Notes under the pieces: model-generated
The model's input: the letters and a program-made list of their open reading frames with translations, nothing else
Told to the model about the DNA's origin: nothing
Databases searched by the model: none
Shown: positions 42,946-54,231 of the stretch, one piece after another
How the letters are laid out: each line of letters begins with the position of its first letter
Position numbering within the stretch: the first letter of the stretch is position 1
NCBI GenBank assembly: GCA_013176395.1
Contig: JABMLP010000013.1
Location: forward strand, 372,001 to 436,000
DNA from: Venturia oleaginea
Taxonomy: Eukaryota > Ascomycota > Dothideomycetes > Venturiales > Venturiaceae
Direction of reading: 5' to 3'
Length of the DNA stretch: 64,000 nucleotides
Made by a program: the position numbers and the translations under genes

Positions 42946-43323
42946 ATGAAGATCTCTACGTTCGCATTCCTCTCTCTCCTCGGCACCAGCCACGCTGTCT
43001 GGGTACGTTACGCTTCCAGTTACTATGCCTCTATATACTTTCACAACTCTTTGAATTAACCACGTTTAGAACTGCATCACTGGTACAACAAATGGAAATT
43101 ACGGCTCTGGTGGGGCATGCCTCCCTAGTGGCTCAGATAAAGGAAAAATGACTTATCCTTGTTTGGACTCACCGGTATGTTCGAAGACACCTGATACTGC
43201 GTGGACGTGGACAGCTAGACTGACCTGCGTTTGTACGCGTTATAGTCCACGAAGTGTTTAAAAGACCACAACGGATGCACCCCCGCAATTCCTGGGAATA
43301 GAGCCTTTGCCGACTGCAACTAG
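42946..43323 (+). CDS. small secreted six-cysteine protein, 79 aa, effector-like
   Basis: Reconstructed from three short exons: 42946-43002, 43070-43174 and 43246-43323. The introns (43003-43069, GTACGT...GTTTAG; 43175-43245, GTATGT...TATAG) are both phase 0. The protein starts with a signal peptide (MKISTFAFLSLLGTSHA). The mature part of about 60 residues is Gly/Ser-rich and has six cysteines (C21, C36, C50, C58, C65, C78), enough for three disulfides. It includes NGNYGSGGACLPSGS and ends in GNRAFADCN. It has a TATA box at 42876 and a stop at 43321-43323. I do not recognise the family; the features fit an apoplastic effector or a defence/antimicrobial peptide. The MITE-like cluster ends about 380 bp upstream. 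Consistent frames and splice sites support a real gene despite its size. Confidence 0.75.
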
Positions 43324-43734
43324 GTATTCGAGATGTGGAAGGGTGTGTACCCGGACTGCTTGGCAATTCAACCGCGCTGAGCCAATTGTTAGATGGGAAT
43401 GGACTGCCTAGCAACCCAAGTCGAGCCGATCGCAACGCTAACTGGGATTGTATTCTAAACAATAAGACGTCCTTTTGTTATATCTCATCAAATCTGTTCA
43501 TCCTCGCATATTGTATTTTCCAAGTGATTGGGGACGATCTTCGATAAGCCGGTTTGAATTTACAAGAAGCCAAGACTCATGGGATTGCCTGTCTACCATA
43601 ACCGCACCACGTTCTTCTCCCTGCCACGCGAGTTGCTACAGTCAAAGGCAATTCTAGTCTAGACTGTTGACGTCACGGAATGGGGACCGAAGGAAGGAAT
43701 TTACCAACCATCTTCGCTAAGGCTTGAAGGGACC
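43324..43734. other. intergenic, nothing recognised
   Basis: Downstream of the secreted-protein gene. Confidence 0.4.
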
Positions 43735-43995
43735 ATGGCAGGCCTACATCTTGGGCGAATGGCACAAGGCCCTAAGTGGCGGAGAGAAGAATACAACAGA
43801 GTCCGTAAAATACGGCCAGCAAAGAAATCGCCAGCAGAAGTAGCACCAAACCATGTCCCGGAAGCAGTTGGCACACTTGTCGTACTACAGGCGTCCTTGG
43901 CCGAGGGGAGTTCTAAGCGTCATCTGAAGCGTGGCCACGAGGAAGACCTGGAAGAGGAGTGCGCTACTAAGCGTGTCACGGCTAGTAGTAACTAA
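43735..43995 (+). CDS. possible small ORF, 86 aa, unknown
   Basis: ATG 43735 to stop; basic N-terminal half (KWRREEYNRVRKIRPAKKS) and a mixed-charge end (KRHLKRGHEEDLEEECATKR). It could be the remnant of a transposon protein, since the DNA downstream (44075-44230) is hairpin-bearing and repeat-like. Coding status uncertain. Confidence 0.25.
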   Translation: MAGLHLGRMAQGPKWRREEYNRVRKIRPAKKSPAEVAPNHVPEAVGTLVVLQASLAEGSSKRHLKRGHEEDLEEECATKRVTASSN

Positions 43996-45417
43996 TGAAA
44001 GGCGTGAGCAGCAATCAGGTATGGACTAAATGTGATAGTGAACTACAGGTAGCTATGTAAATGGGGGCTGGGGGCAAGACCTACGTATAGGTCTTGCTGT
44101 GGCCCGTGTACTGTGGCGCCTTGTTAGGTGCTTGGACACTGTGGTTGTTCCAGTAGCCTAGCAAGCCGTCACAGTGTGAGAATACACCTTGCCACCCAGA
44201 ACCAGAAGGATATATAGGGAGGACGTTGGGCGGACTTTCCTTTCTCTCTTCGTGGTTATCTCATGTTATGTTTCTCATATAGGAGCTTCTTCAACCTACT
44301 GCAGTAACGAATTTTTACTTGGATACAATCAAGCACAAGTCATGTGCATACGAAGCAAGCCCACCCCCAACCTTCATACTAATCGACAAGCGTTCAGGAT
44401 TGATCTGAGGATCAAATCGGTTAGACGACAATTGAATTGGGAGATACATCGGACGGCTAGGATCTAGTGAGCCTCCAAAGAACCTGAGCAAGTGAAGGTA
44501 CTTAAGGTAAGTACTTCCAGACTGATATTGCCCTTACCCCAAACCCGCGGACCAGAACAAGAGAACACAGGTGTCAAGAAGGTCTTGACATAATCAACTG
44601 TGTTGAAAAACGAGTTCCCCGTAACACCAATACGGCAGATCATTGGCGAAGGATTTTGCAACTTTATCGTTTGAAGATACTTGTTTGTATTCCCAGGATA
44701 TCTGCAGATCTCGGTTCGATTCTCAGTCGTGTCAATGTGCTTTTTGCATCGGCACTCATGTGACAATCTGTATTCTTATGCTTTGAAGTCGGCTCAACCT
44801 CCTCCTAGTAAGTTCGCTTCTGGAAAGAATAGAGGACGGTCTATAATGCAACCACCGTCGTCCCAAGTGGATCTCAAGACACGATTGGGTAATGGTCGGC
44901 ACGGCAGGTCACGGGTGGAGTTGGGAGGATGTGAAAGCTGATCCCCAGCAGCACTTTCAGCTTGCCTTATGATCTGGTGAATACTCTCAAGGATGGTTCC
45001 TGTAAAATCTGCTTCGATTCCGAGTCGTGTCAAACTATGTTTAATGCTTTCCTTCGGGAAGGAATATGCGAAGAGCTAGTTGTGTAGGATGAGTGAAGAA
45101 TAGTTGTGATGCTGAAGTAGAGTCAAGCTCGATTCCCATTATCTCCAGCTAGAACTGAGATGTCCACTCTTACTTTTCTATTGATTATGACCCAGCTGGT
45201 GAGCTTTCAACAATTCCTTGGTCATTTATGGCGGCCAAAATGGGTTTACTGCCAGACGCAGACTCTCTCCTTCTCCTTCTCCTTCGGGACTTGCGGTGTG
45301 AGCTGGCGATGCTGCAGTGACTGTAGCATTGTCATCATAGCTTGCGTTCATCCTCGTCCTGAGACGCGATCCAGTGGCCCTTTTTCCTCTGCGGTGCGTA
45401 AAGCTGCGACAGCATTC
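43996..45417. other. intergenic, repeat-like 5' part
   Basis: Contains a perfect 9-bp hairpin CAAGACCTA-CGTA-TAGGTCTTG (44075-44096). Otherwise no supported gene. Confidence 0.4.
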
Positions 45418-46115
45418 TCAAGGCTTGTATGTGTCATACTGTATATCATTGACAATGGACATTACCTGCCCCGCCGCAGTTCCAATCTTTTCTTTCTCCC
45501 ACGGCGTCATCTTTCTCAGAACGTAATCAGCCACTGCCTTTGGTTCTCGACTTAGTGGTCTTCCAATTCCAACAGCTATCCGGATGAAATTTTGTCGTGA
45601 AAACGATTGTTGCAGACTCTTGATGCCGTTATGTCCCCTACACCTCAATCAGCTAATCGCATGCCTACATTCATTCCCCAAGTAATATCTCACCTCGCAC
45701 TAGCCATGCTATCAACACTAACCCTAATCGTCCCCAATTGCCTCTCCAACTCATCACAAAGCACAATCAAGCCCACACGCTCCCCCGCGTTCTCCCGCAC
45801 CCTCCTAAACTCATCCCATACTTTCTTCACGGCCGGTCCCGAAACATTCATGTGACTCCCACTTTGCCAAAGAACGGGATAGTGTTCTCGCACATCCTTG
45901 AATCCGGTTAAGGTGAAGCGTTTGTTCATCCTTGGTGGTGGATTCGATATTTGGCCGCCTTTGTGTGGTTCCCAGGGATCGTAGGGCTTTGGAGACCCGG
46001 AGGAGAGGATGGCGCGGAGGGATCGGAGGAGGGTGTGGCCAGCGGAGTGGAGGGTATCTGTGTATGGGGCTGGGTTGCCTATGCTGGTTATTAGGAGGGA
46101 AAGGGGTTTGGACAT
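45418..46115 (-). CDS. PTH1: peptidyl-tRNA hydrolase (PTH1 type), 213 aa
   Basis: Cleaves peptidyl-tRNA released from stalled ribosomes; the fungal PTH1 type is usually mitochondrial. Exon 1 is 45694-46115, intron 45638-45693 (56 nt), exon 2 45418-45637; 213 aa. Start ATG 46115, MSKPLSLLITSIGNPAPY, gives the family entry strand. The catalytic His lies in TDTLHSAGHTLL, and the LWQSGSHMNVSG motif carries the conserved Asn. VLCDELERQLGTIRV carries the catalytic Asp, and the splice joins SAR to GHNGIKSLQQ, the substrate-binding motif. VGIGRPLSREPKAVADYVL completes the fold. An insertion between residues 45 and 70 is longer than in bacterial Pth. Confidence 0.88.
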
Positions 46116-47403
46116 TGTGATGGAGGTGAGAGATTGTCAAAATTGGTGGTAATGCTTCAATGGGCATGGACTAGTGGAGTGAAGGATGTCCACGCCGAGC
46201 CGCTTCATCGTCGGATGCGGACCTGTGAATGGTGTCCAAGGCTAGAGCGCTGAAATCATCATGTCGACCAATCCAAGCCAGTATACCACTAGCATTGCCG
46301 TACATATCTCTCATCAGCATTACTTGGTGTATCTTCTCCGCGTTGTCCGTTTGATTGATGCCTCCTATTGTGTCCTACCACAATTTACTGTCTGGCCATT
46401 ATTGCTTTGCGTCTCAACTCTACTCTATCTTTTACATCATTCAGCCTCGCAACTATTCTTCACTCATCCTACACATTCTTTCCTTACGTCTGGACGCCAG
46501 AACACTAGGCTGAGGGTTCGATGCACCAGTAGACCAGAAGCTAATAGACATATCTATTAGCTTTCTATATTCACGGAGGTGGAAAAGACGGAGGTGCGCT
46601 CTTGGCCGCTTGCCATCAAAAGAGATTGAGCTAGGAGGTACAAGACCACCTGCACGCGGACGTAACTGCTTCTTCGCCGCATTCAGTTCCCGAAAGTACA
46701 TCGAGTCGGCCGCTATCATACTCAAATCTCGCTTCTGTATTTGAGACTTGAATATACTATGTACATACTTTCGGCATTCCTTCTCCTTCGGACATCTGCA
46801 ACCATCGTCCTCTACTTCAGCAACAACTTCTTCAGCAAGGACTCAGCAGACAGACCGATCGCTCGAACATTTACTGCGACCACACCACAGCAACATGTCA
46901 CCAAAGCTATGCTGGGTTCGGTTCGAAAATGAAGTTGCTGGTCCTTAAACTGTCGTGCTTCGCTTCGGATTAAGTTGAGGATTTATATATCCAAAACCGC
47001 TTAGAAGAACCACAAAATTCACATCCATCTAGTAACTCCGTGGTCTCACCAGAAAACCATACTTTAATTAATATATCTGGTTGAATAGCAGCCAACCACA
47101 GCAAAGCACGCAATGCCCTTCGCCGCCCCAAATTATGGCGGCGAGCCTCAACTTACTGCGGCAACTTAATCCAAGATGCCGCAGCCCCAGTTAACATCAA
47201 TTGCAGCGGCAACTTTATTCACACTGTCAGCTGTTAGACGTAATCTTCTTTTTTCCGGGAGATCTCTACATCAATTGAGAATATAAGGTGGATGACTTCG
47301 ACCTCTACCATTTGAGATCCACAGCTGTCTCAGCCATCACAGCAGTGACAATTGAGCATACCACTCGAATTCTATCACAGTCACTTCCAGAAGTACCTCC
47401 AAG
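46116..47403. other. intergenic; short GC stems before the SURNod19-like gene
   Basis: No gene supported. At 47120-47220 two short stems (CGCCGCC/GGCGGCG and TGCGGCA/TGCCGCA) and repeated GCGGCAACTT motifs occur. A TATAAGG lies near 47283, about 120 nt before the next ATG. Confidence 0.4.
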
Positions 47404-48545
47404 ATGAGAGCTTCTATTGTCTCTTGCGTAGTTGCGCTTGCAACCATAGCCAGCGCCCTGCCTCGTAGGTAGTTGTGGTATTTCGATTAGAGCATATGCT
47501 AACGACTATAGAAATGCCAATGGACATGGACATGAAACCGGCGCCTCCTCCCAAGATCACCACGATAGATCCCCTCTTCCGCTCGGCTGCCAACCCCAAA
47601 TCTACCCGAGTCGAACTCAAATATGGACCGTACAAGATGCCAGGTTCAAATGACACCACCCTCATGAAGATGCCAGGCATGGAAGATGAGGCAGGCGTGG
47701 TGGACGTAATGCTCACGAACGGCAAAGCAACAAAGCCCTGCACAGACTGCACTCTCAAATACGCAAAAGCAGATCTCACCTATGCGGACGGTACAAAAGC
47801 CAACCTAAACACAGGCGCTTGGCTTCACCACCTCACAGTCAGCGTCGTTGGCCCCGGTCGCAGCGACTTTGCCTGCGGTTCTAAATGGAAAGATGGCGAG
47901 CGACTCCTCGTAGTCCACAACGACAGAAACGACAGTTACTTCGGCCTCAATGGCCAAGACAACTACGGCTACTACCTCTCAAACGAAGACAAGATGTCTA
48001 CAATCCTTGAACTGAAAAACGACGCCACGGATACAAAGGAAGTCTTCCTAACTATGACTTTCGAATATACACCCGGCAAGCCAGCGAACTACAAGGCCGT
48101 GAAACCACTCTGGATGGATGCCCAAACTTGCGACGCACCAAGTAGCGAAATCGAACCACCCAAAGCCAAAAAGGTCTTCACACTCGAATCAAAACCATGG
48201 GTTTCACCAATTGACGGCACCCTCTTGACAACTGTCGGCCACCTGCACGACGGCGCCACGTACCTCGAAGTCATGCTCAACAACAAACTCGTCTGCAATT
48301 CGACAGCCATCTATGGTGGGAACCCGGATTATACGCCTACGGCCAAGACATTGCAACTGGGTGCACCAAAGATGGAACACATCACCAAATACTCTCCCTG
48401 CGCTGATTTTGGCAAGGTGAAGAAAGGGGATCAGATTTCATTAAAGGCGCATTACGATTTTGAGAAGAACGCGCCTGGATTAGGGATCAGCGGGAAGCCG
48501 ACGGGGGTTATGGGGATTGCGATGATGTTTCTGGGTGTTGATTGA
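47404..48545 (+). CDS. secreted SURNod19-like protein (paralogue 1), 364 aa
   Basis: Exon 1 47404-47464, intron 47465-47511 (47 nt, GTAGGT...CTATAG), exon 2 47512-48545. The donor was chosen to keep the frame into QMPMDMDMKP. A signal peptide is present (MRASIVSCVVALATIASALP), then a Met/Asp/Pro-rich start. Blocks resembling the SURNod19 family (stress up-regulated Nod 19, known from plants and fungi) are LTYADGTKANLNTGAWLHHL, with a His pair at 126-127, and VGHLHDGATYLEVML, with His 264 and 266. Paired His motifs suggest metal binding, possibly copper; this is inference. Cysteines (PCTDC, CNSTA, SPCADF) suggest disulfides. Paralogous to 58877-60200. Catalytic activity unknown. Confidence 0.78.
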
Positions 48546-49391
48546 GTGGTGTTTTCTTGGTGATGTGAGGGTGGTTTTTGTAACAACAGGAAGGTATGGT
48601 TCAGGTATTTGTGTATCTAATGGGTAGATACACCATCGTTGTTAAATTATGAGGATTTTGCTTGGTTGCATGCTCGACAACTGCTCCCGCATGCTTTCTC
48701 GGTTCATTACGAAGGAAAGTTAAAATGATATATCGAGCGTCACCTCCACATTGACATCACAGTGTATGCGTTGTTGTAAAACGAGTTGATATGATCACCA
48801 ATTCTTGCGTATATATACTTGAAAGGCAGCGAGCCTCTCTGGTACCGTTGAGCCATTTCCGAAGATGACAGACTTCACAATGCATATCTAAGGCTTATTC
48901 GAATGAAGATTCTGAAAAGTGGAGAAAACGAGAAAAGTCAGTCCAAAGTATCAATTGTGCTTATATCAAAGGGAAAAAAAAAACCGGTATCCCAATTCCA
49001 TGAAAGTAATAGCAAATCAATCGCGCCACGATCAGACATCAATCCATTAAGACTACAATGAACCTTGGGGAAGCCTCGTAAGCTCCTGCTCGCATTCCAT
49101 ATCCAGCTCCCAGCCACCCAAAATGCGAAAACAAAGCGCGCGCAACTAAACTTCAGGCACTGACGGGGGCACTGTAGTGTTTGGTGTTAAGGCCTTTCTT
49201 CTAAAGCATGAGTTCAATATGAGAAGTCCCAAACGCGCCACTGAACTTCATCTCTTTGTGGCTTTGAATGCGGTCTGCCTGGGCGGGAAAATCTTTATGC
49301 TCAAGTTGGGAAATCCTTTAATGGCAGTAAATTCGAATCCCACTGCTTATTGTCAGCGTAAAGGTTCGACATCATCGGCAGCGTTGTTCGT
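48546..49391. other. intergenic, nothing recognised
   Basis: Convergent 3' flanks; an A-run at 48975-48983 is the only simple sequence. Confidence 0.4.
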
Positions 49392-50069
49392 TTATGCCTC
49401 TCCCTTCTTTCCCTTCTTAGCCTCCGCCTTTAGCAGGAGCGCGCGATTGATATGAGGGAGAACACCACCGAAGGCGATGGTCGCGCGGATGAGGGAGTCG
49501 AGTTCTTCGTCCCCACGAATAGCGAGTTGGAGATGGCGGGGCGTGATTCTCTTGACTTTGAGATCTTTGGCCGCGTTTCCGGCAAGTTCGAGGACTTCGG
49601 CGGTGAGGTATTCGAGGACGGCAGTGAGGTAGATGGCGGCTTTGGCACCGATGCGCATCTTGTGGCGGGTCGTGTTACGGAGGTGACGCTTTATGCGACC
49701 GCATGGGAACTGTTAAGACGAGTCGCGTTAGTCTTGGGCGCATTGTTTTGATTTCGAGAAGGGCGTGTGCTGCGAAGTATGAAGCGAGGATATCGAAGGG
49801 GTTGTCGTAGTGGTTATCACACGATGGGCGAAGAAGCTTGAAGAGAGAGGTTGGGCAGGAACAAAACAAAGTGTGAGAAACGTACTTGAAGACCAGCCTT
49901 TGCAGAGTGAGATTTACCAACTTTGTGCACCTCGCCGGTTTTTCCACCTGTTTTGCCTCCTGTTTTTCCTGTTCGTGTGCAGATCAGTTGATGTGCGACT
50001 TTGTTGTGACTGCTGTCACAAGTAGACGATAGCGAGGTTGGAGGGGCGCGTACCTTTACCTCCTACCAT
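49392..50069 (-). CDS. HTZ1: histone variant H2A.Z, 138 aa
   Basis: Replaces H2A at promoters and boundaries through SWR1. Three exons on the minus strand: 50054-50069 (16 nt), 49886-49968 and 49392-49709, with introns 49970-50053 less one base (49969-50053) and 49710-49885. The protein begins [18 protein letters not shown], with a Lys/Gly-rich tail open to acetylation. It continues [60 protein letters not shown] and the H2A.Z-type [20 protein letters not shown]. The acidic-patch residues and the RATIAFGG block distinguish it from canonical H2A. The tiny first exon means the gene start is easily missed. Confidence 0.95.
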
Positions 50070-51667
50070 TTTGACGAGATTTTTCCAGCTGATTTGAACT
50101 GGGTTCGATAACGATGAGTTGTGCGACCAAGATGGTAGGATTTGGAGAATGGTTGGTGATGCGATGGTTTTGCTCAAGTTGATGTTGAATGGAGAAATCG
50201 CGATGGAGTCGAGCTTGGTACTAAGTAGCAACCTTCCAGTTCAGCTCTGCCTAGTACACGTGATCGTACCTGAACAACAACGTTGGCTCAGGCACTCGCC
50301 AACCTGGTCCTCCTGGGTACGTTGCTCTTGTTTCAGATGACTCGATTCGATCATTTGGTATGACTCCGCAACGCTGTGCCTCGTTCAGTTCGCACCATCA
50401 GCGCGATTCAAATGTGGAAAAGCAGACCGGATATTAGCAGGTGCCCCTAGGAGGGCTCGGTTAGTTAGTTTGTAGGGAGATGATATCGTCAGGAGACCGG
50501 ATCTGATACTCTCTGACCTGGGCCTGTGGTCGAAGAGCAGGTAAATGACAGTAATATTTGCAGTGTATCTACTGGGAGTTAATGGGGAACTTAGACGGTA
50601 GACGAAGATAGAAAACAGAAGAAGGACCATACTGAACTTGTAGGACAAGTATGGCAGGCGAAGAAGAACGCTGAGAAGGTAATGGTCTTCTTGATGTCTT
50701 TCTTTCACTTGCTGAATGTATGCTGATGGATCAGTACTTCAGTAGTATAGGACAAACCTGAGCCGCTAGCAGTCCTCGTTTCCTGCAAGAAGGGCAGAAA
50801 GTGATGACATATAGTTTATATTTGAAGCTTCTCAGCAATATGAACACGTGGCCAGGGCTACTGGAGGAATGCTGCCTCTTGTGTGTTCGCTGCAATGGGA
50901 TCGAAGGTTGACCTCGATTGGCGTTTCGGTTGGCCCCACTTTGGATTCATCCATACGAAGCAAACCACCACTCCTTCGATTCAACCACCATGAAAGGCTA
51001 CATGTAGGTAGCTAATACCAAATCTCCAATCTGCGTCTGCTCGCTCACCCCGTGAAATGTAAGTGCAAAGATGGGTCAGCCTTTATGCCGCCTCAGCAGC
51101 GACAAACATCCCCAACGATCAGTGCACATGGAATGTGTCTGTTACCATACACTTAATACACTGGCTAATATCGAATGTAGAATAACACACTGCTGCAGGT
51201 TCAGTTGGCCAACGTCTATCACCTTTCCATACTTCGGCTCTCTCCTCGGCCGCGAACAGGCATCAACTCGACACATGACTCTTGTGCCAAGTCGGCCTCA
51301 ACAGACTCCATATCATCGTCTCTACTTGTTCTCGAAGGATTGAGGTGTGAGTTTCCCGATTTTAGTCACTATCTCCAGTTGTCATTTCTCATCAGTCGGA
51401 TTCTTCCAACATTCGCCCTATTGATTTCAAAGCGTAATCGCATCGCGTCTGCCTTTGCTCGCCATCGAGTCAGCCTTCGAAACATCGCAAGGTTGGATTT
51501 TGTAACAGAACTCTTGTTAATAGCAACAATAAGTAGATCAGACCTTGGGCTCAACCTCTTCGCTCATAACCAAGGTTTTGAAGAAACAAGTATACGACTT
51601 TTGTGAACGAAAAATCAAACCGAGCCCTGCATCCTATCATCAAAACTACAATACTTCATCCTCAAGA
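50070..51667. other. intergenic, nothing recognised
   Basis: About 1.6 kb; H2A.Z promoter at the left end, otherwise no supported feature. Confidence 0.4.
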
Positions 51668-51853
51668 ATGTGTCAACAGCACGTCAGAGTCCACCTTTGC
51701 GGACATTCGGAAATCCTCAAGCCACGATACTGTCCTCTTTCTATGTCGAATGGAGGCGCCGCGTGTCAACCCATCGATCAGGTTCGTCGAGTAGCTCCGG
51801 ATCATTGTGCTGCATGCGCTGAGCAGCAAACTTTTTCGAATAGCATTCGATAG
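51668..51853 (+). CDS. small cysteine-rich cytoplasmic-type protein, 61 aa
   Basis: ATG 51668 opens MCQQHVRVHLCGHSEILKPR. Cys/His residues (C2, C11, H13, C22, C33, H47, C48, C51) are spaced like a small zinc-binding fold. The end is DHCAACAEQ and a short tail. The frame is also open upstream to 51545, but the ATG directly before CQQH fits a recurrent fungal type of tiny protein with an N-terminal CxHxCGH pattern. No signal peptide. Might be spliced to further exons. Confidence 0.45.
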   Translation: MCQQHVRVHLCGHSEILKPRYCPLSMSNGGAACQPIDQVRRVAPDHCAACAEQQTFSNSIR

Positions 51854-54084
51854 AAGGAGCTCACAGGAGAGATGTTCGAAATGGTCAGTTGTGGATTGGG
51901 AAGGTTGTTTGGGATTTTGAAGGTCTGCAATGACGTCTTGTCAATATCCATGGCGTCTTCGATGGGTATTTCATCAGCGATGAACTTATTTGCCCCTTTC
52001 TTGGCCCTGTCCCCATCTTAATCAGGCAGGTTGGGTTGTTTCTGACTCCTTTTCATCTTTCAGCTCGACGGCGTCATACTCAGGTCGAGATCTGGTGTAC
52101 CATAGGTTTCTTTTTCTCCATATCAAAGACGTCATACTCACTTGGTTACCATTCTTGCCAATCCTCGGAGCTGAGTATCTCGTCAAACCTCAGCTCTGTG
52201 TAAACGACTAAATATCACCTAGCAGATTTGGTCAATCTCATCTACCAACCGACTAGAAATTTCACAACCTATGACGAACTATATTCTCGCTTCGAGCTAA
52301 CGATGCCGTTACCATTTTCTTTATCATGAGTTACAGCCTCGGAGGCTGACTCCCAAGCTCAACTCCACAGGGTGACTGAACCCAACAACAACTTTACTCC
52401 ATGATGATTGGTCAATAGAGCTAACATCCTGCCGAAGTTGCTTTGACTTCGGTGATGCTCGCCACTGTACTCCCAAACCGTCCACGGTGGTCCGCTCTTC
52501 GAAGCAGTCAGCACTCAGCAGTCCTTCAACGGTATGTAGCCTGATCAGTCACTACACGTCACGCTCCCCTGTGGTTAGCGTGAGCGCACTGACCCAAGGC
52601 CCAAGGCTTAGACTAACAACAAAACGTGGTTATTAAGAAAAGATACCGGGACGGCCCACGATCTGGAACTAACGACGCCAAAGACACCTCAGGTCAATAA
52701 GCAAGCTGGCAGGCGCACGAAGAGATGGAGAAGAGCCCCAAGAAAATGCGCTGCGCATCACGTTATTGGCGGAGCGCCCGAGGTCAGGACAGGGCTGAGA
52801 GCGCCACATTTTGCTAGAGCGGTCGCAAACGAATGGCGTGCATAAGAAATCAGCGCGGACTGACAGCATTGTGGGATATCAAAAATTGGAAAAGCCAGAG
52901 ATCGAGAGAATACTAGAGTATCATGGTAGTTCTTCACAGCCCTACCCGTAGCGGCCGGGGAAGGGCCGTAGTGAATGCGGGCAGCCGGACGAGTCATCAG
53001 GCTGCCGCGTTTTTGGCACGTCGTCGAGAGCATTTCATCAGCCCAGAAAGGATGTCGCGATACGACTTCCTCGGCCGCCGGTATTCTCCAAGCTAGCCAA
53101 TGTGTGCGGTGTATGAACTTGTAGTTTAACCGGATGAGGTGTAGCTGTGCACCAAGTTGACTTAGTTGAGGCTGAGGATGGTCAGTCATTTTAGGGCAGA
53201 CGAATCAGAGGGCGAGAAGCTTTCTCAATGCAGGATCCATTTTTCTTGCACACCGACCGGTGTCTTCTCCCTCGCTCGCTCGCAGCCATTTCATCACCTT
53301 TGCCCTTATTTTGCACCACCATAAAACGGCATCGCAGTCGAACCCGATTACCAGGGCTGTGCGTCCTGTTACCCCAGTCTCCTGCATCGACGCTGCTTCC
53401 TGCACCGTCTAACCGTCACGAATGTCAAGCAAGCTGACCTTTTCCACCTTGATGATTGTAGTAATAGCAATCTTGGAGCTTCTGTGGAGCGAGAGTCGCT
53501 GCGCCCCAGCTTGGCGCGATGCTATTCTGAACAGAAACCTTTAGCGGACAACTTGAAGCGGAAGTTTCGGATCTTAATTTGGCTCCAATAGGGCAATCAT
53601 TGCGTAGAGCGCGGGATGCACCACCATCGGGTGCGTTCAGGTCTTGATGCGATATCAGAATGTCAGCTCAACTCATGGCTCACTTCCAACGCAGTTGCGT
53701 TTTCGCTCCCGCCGAACCTGCTCACAGTCACTTGTACCGTCTCTCATCATCGTCATGTCTTCAGTATATAACATTCCTATCAACTCGGTCAGTCTTCTAA
53801 GCTCATCCTCTCTTTCGTTCGCAAATCAGTTCCTCACAAGGCTTGCATCATAATCCGAATTTTGACTCACTCTCCCTTCTTGAACTACTGTCTCTCCTCA
53901 CACCTCCTTGTCTCTTACATACCACGTCAACTTTTTGTCAATAGCTTCCATATACAATAGCCCTGCATTCTCCAGAGAAGTCCTGGTATCTTTCTCTTCA
54001 AGTCGGCAACCTCAGTAACTCATCATCGATAAGTGAGGACTCAACTTTCTCCACACGCCGAACTTCAAAGCCAACGACACCAAG
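51854..54084. other. intergenic, nothing firmly recognised
   Basis: About 2.2 kb. A 143-codon minus-strand frame (53189-52758) has an ATG but no recognisable domain. The last 300 bases are pyrimidine-rich and probably form the leader of the next small gene; TATATAA at 53765-53771. Confidence 0.4.
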
Positions 54085-54231
54085 ATGTGTATCAGAGTCA
54101 TTGAGAAATATGCTGTCTGCGGCTGCATCTATCACATACACGGAGTCGACGCTTGCGCAGCATACGGACAACATGCTGTGGTAGATAGGGAAGTTCAGGT
54201 CGGATACGCTTGCGCGGTCCACTCCAAATAG
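54085..54231 (+). CDS. 48-aa cysteine/histidine protein
   Basis: ATG 54085 to TAG 54229-54231, too short for routine ORF calling. It reads MCIRVIEKYAVCGCIYHIHG, then VDACAAYGQH, and ends VGYACAVHSK. Metal-ligand-like residues are C2, C12, C14, H17, H19, C24, H30, C43 and H46. The dense, ordered Cys/His spacing (CGC-x2-H-x-H-x4-C) argues against chance. I recall similar tiny ORFs in other Pezizomycotina, without known function; that is memory, not a search. A long pyrimidine-rich leader precedes it. No signal peptide, so probably a cytosolic or nuclear zinc-binding mini-protein. Confidence 0.6.
   Translation: MCIRVIEKYAVCGCIYHIHGVDACAAYGQHAVVDREVQVGYACAVHSK

Noticed and set aside
44695..44745. 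tRNA-like TTCGATTCTC
   Set aside because: T-stem mismatched and no other arms.
46497..46560. tRNA-like B box GGGTTCGATG
   Set aside because: The flanking stem does not pair and no anticodon arm or acceptor can be placed.
52758..53189. 143-codon minus-strand ORF
   Set aside because: ATG present but no domain, no splice structure, and composition looks random.
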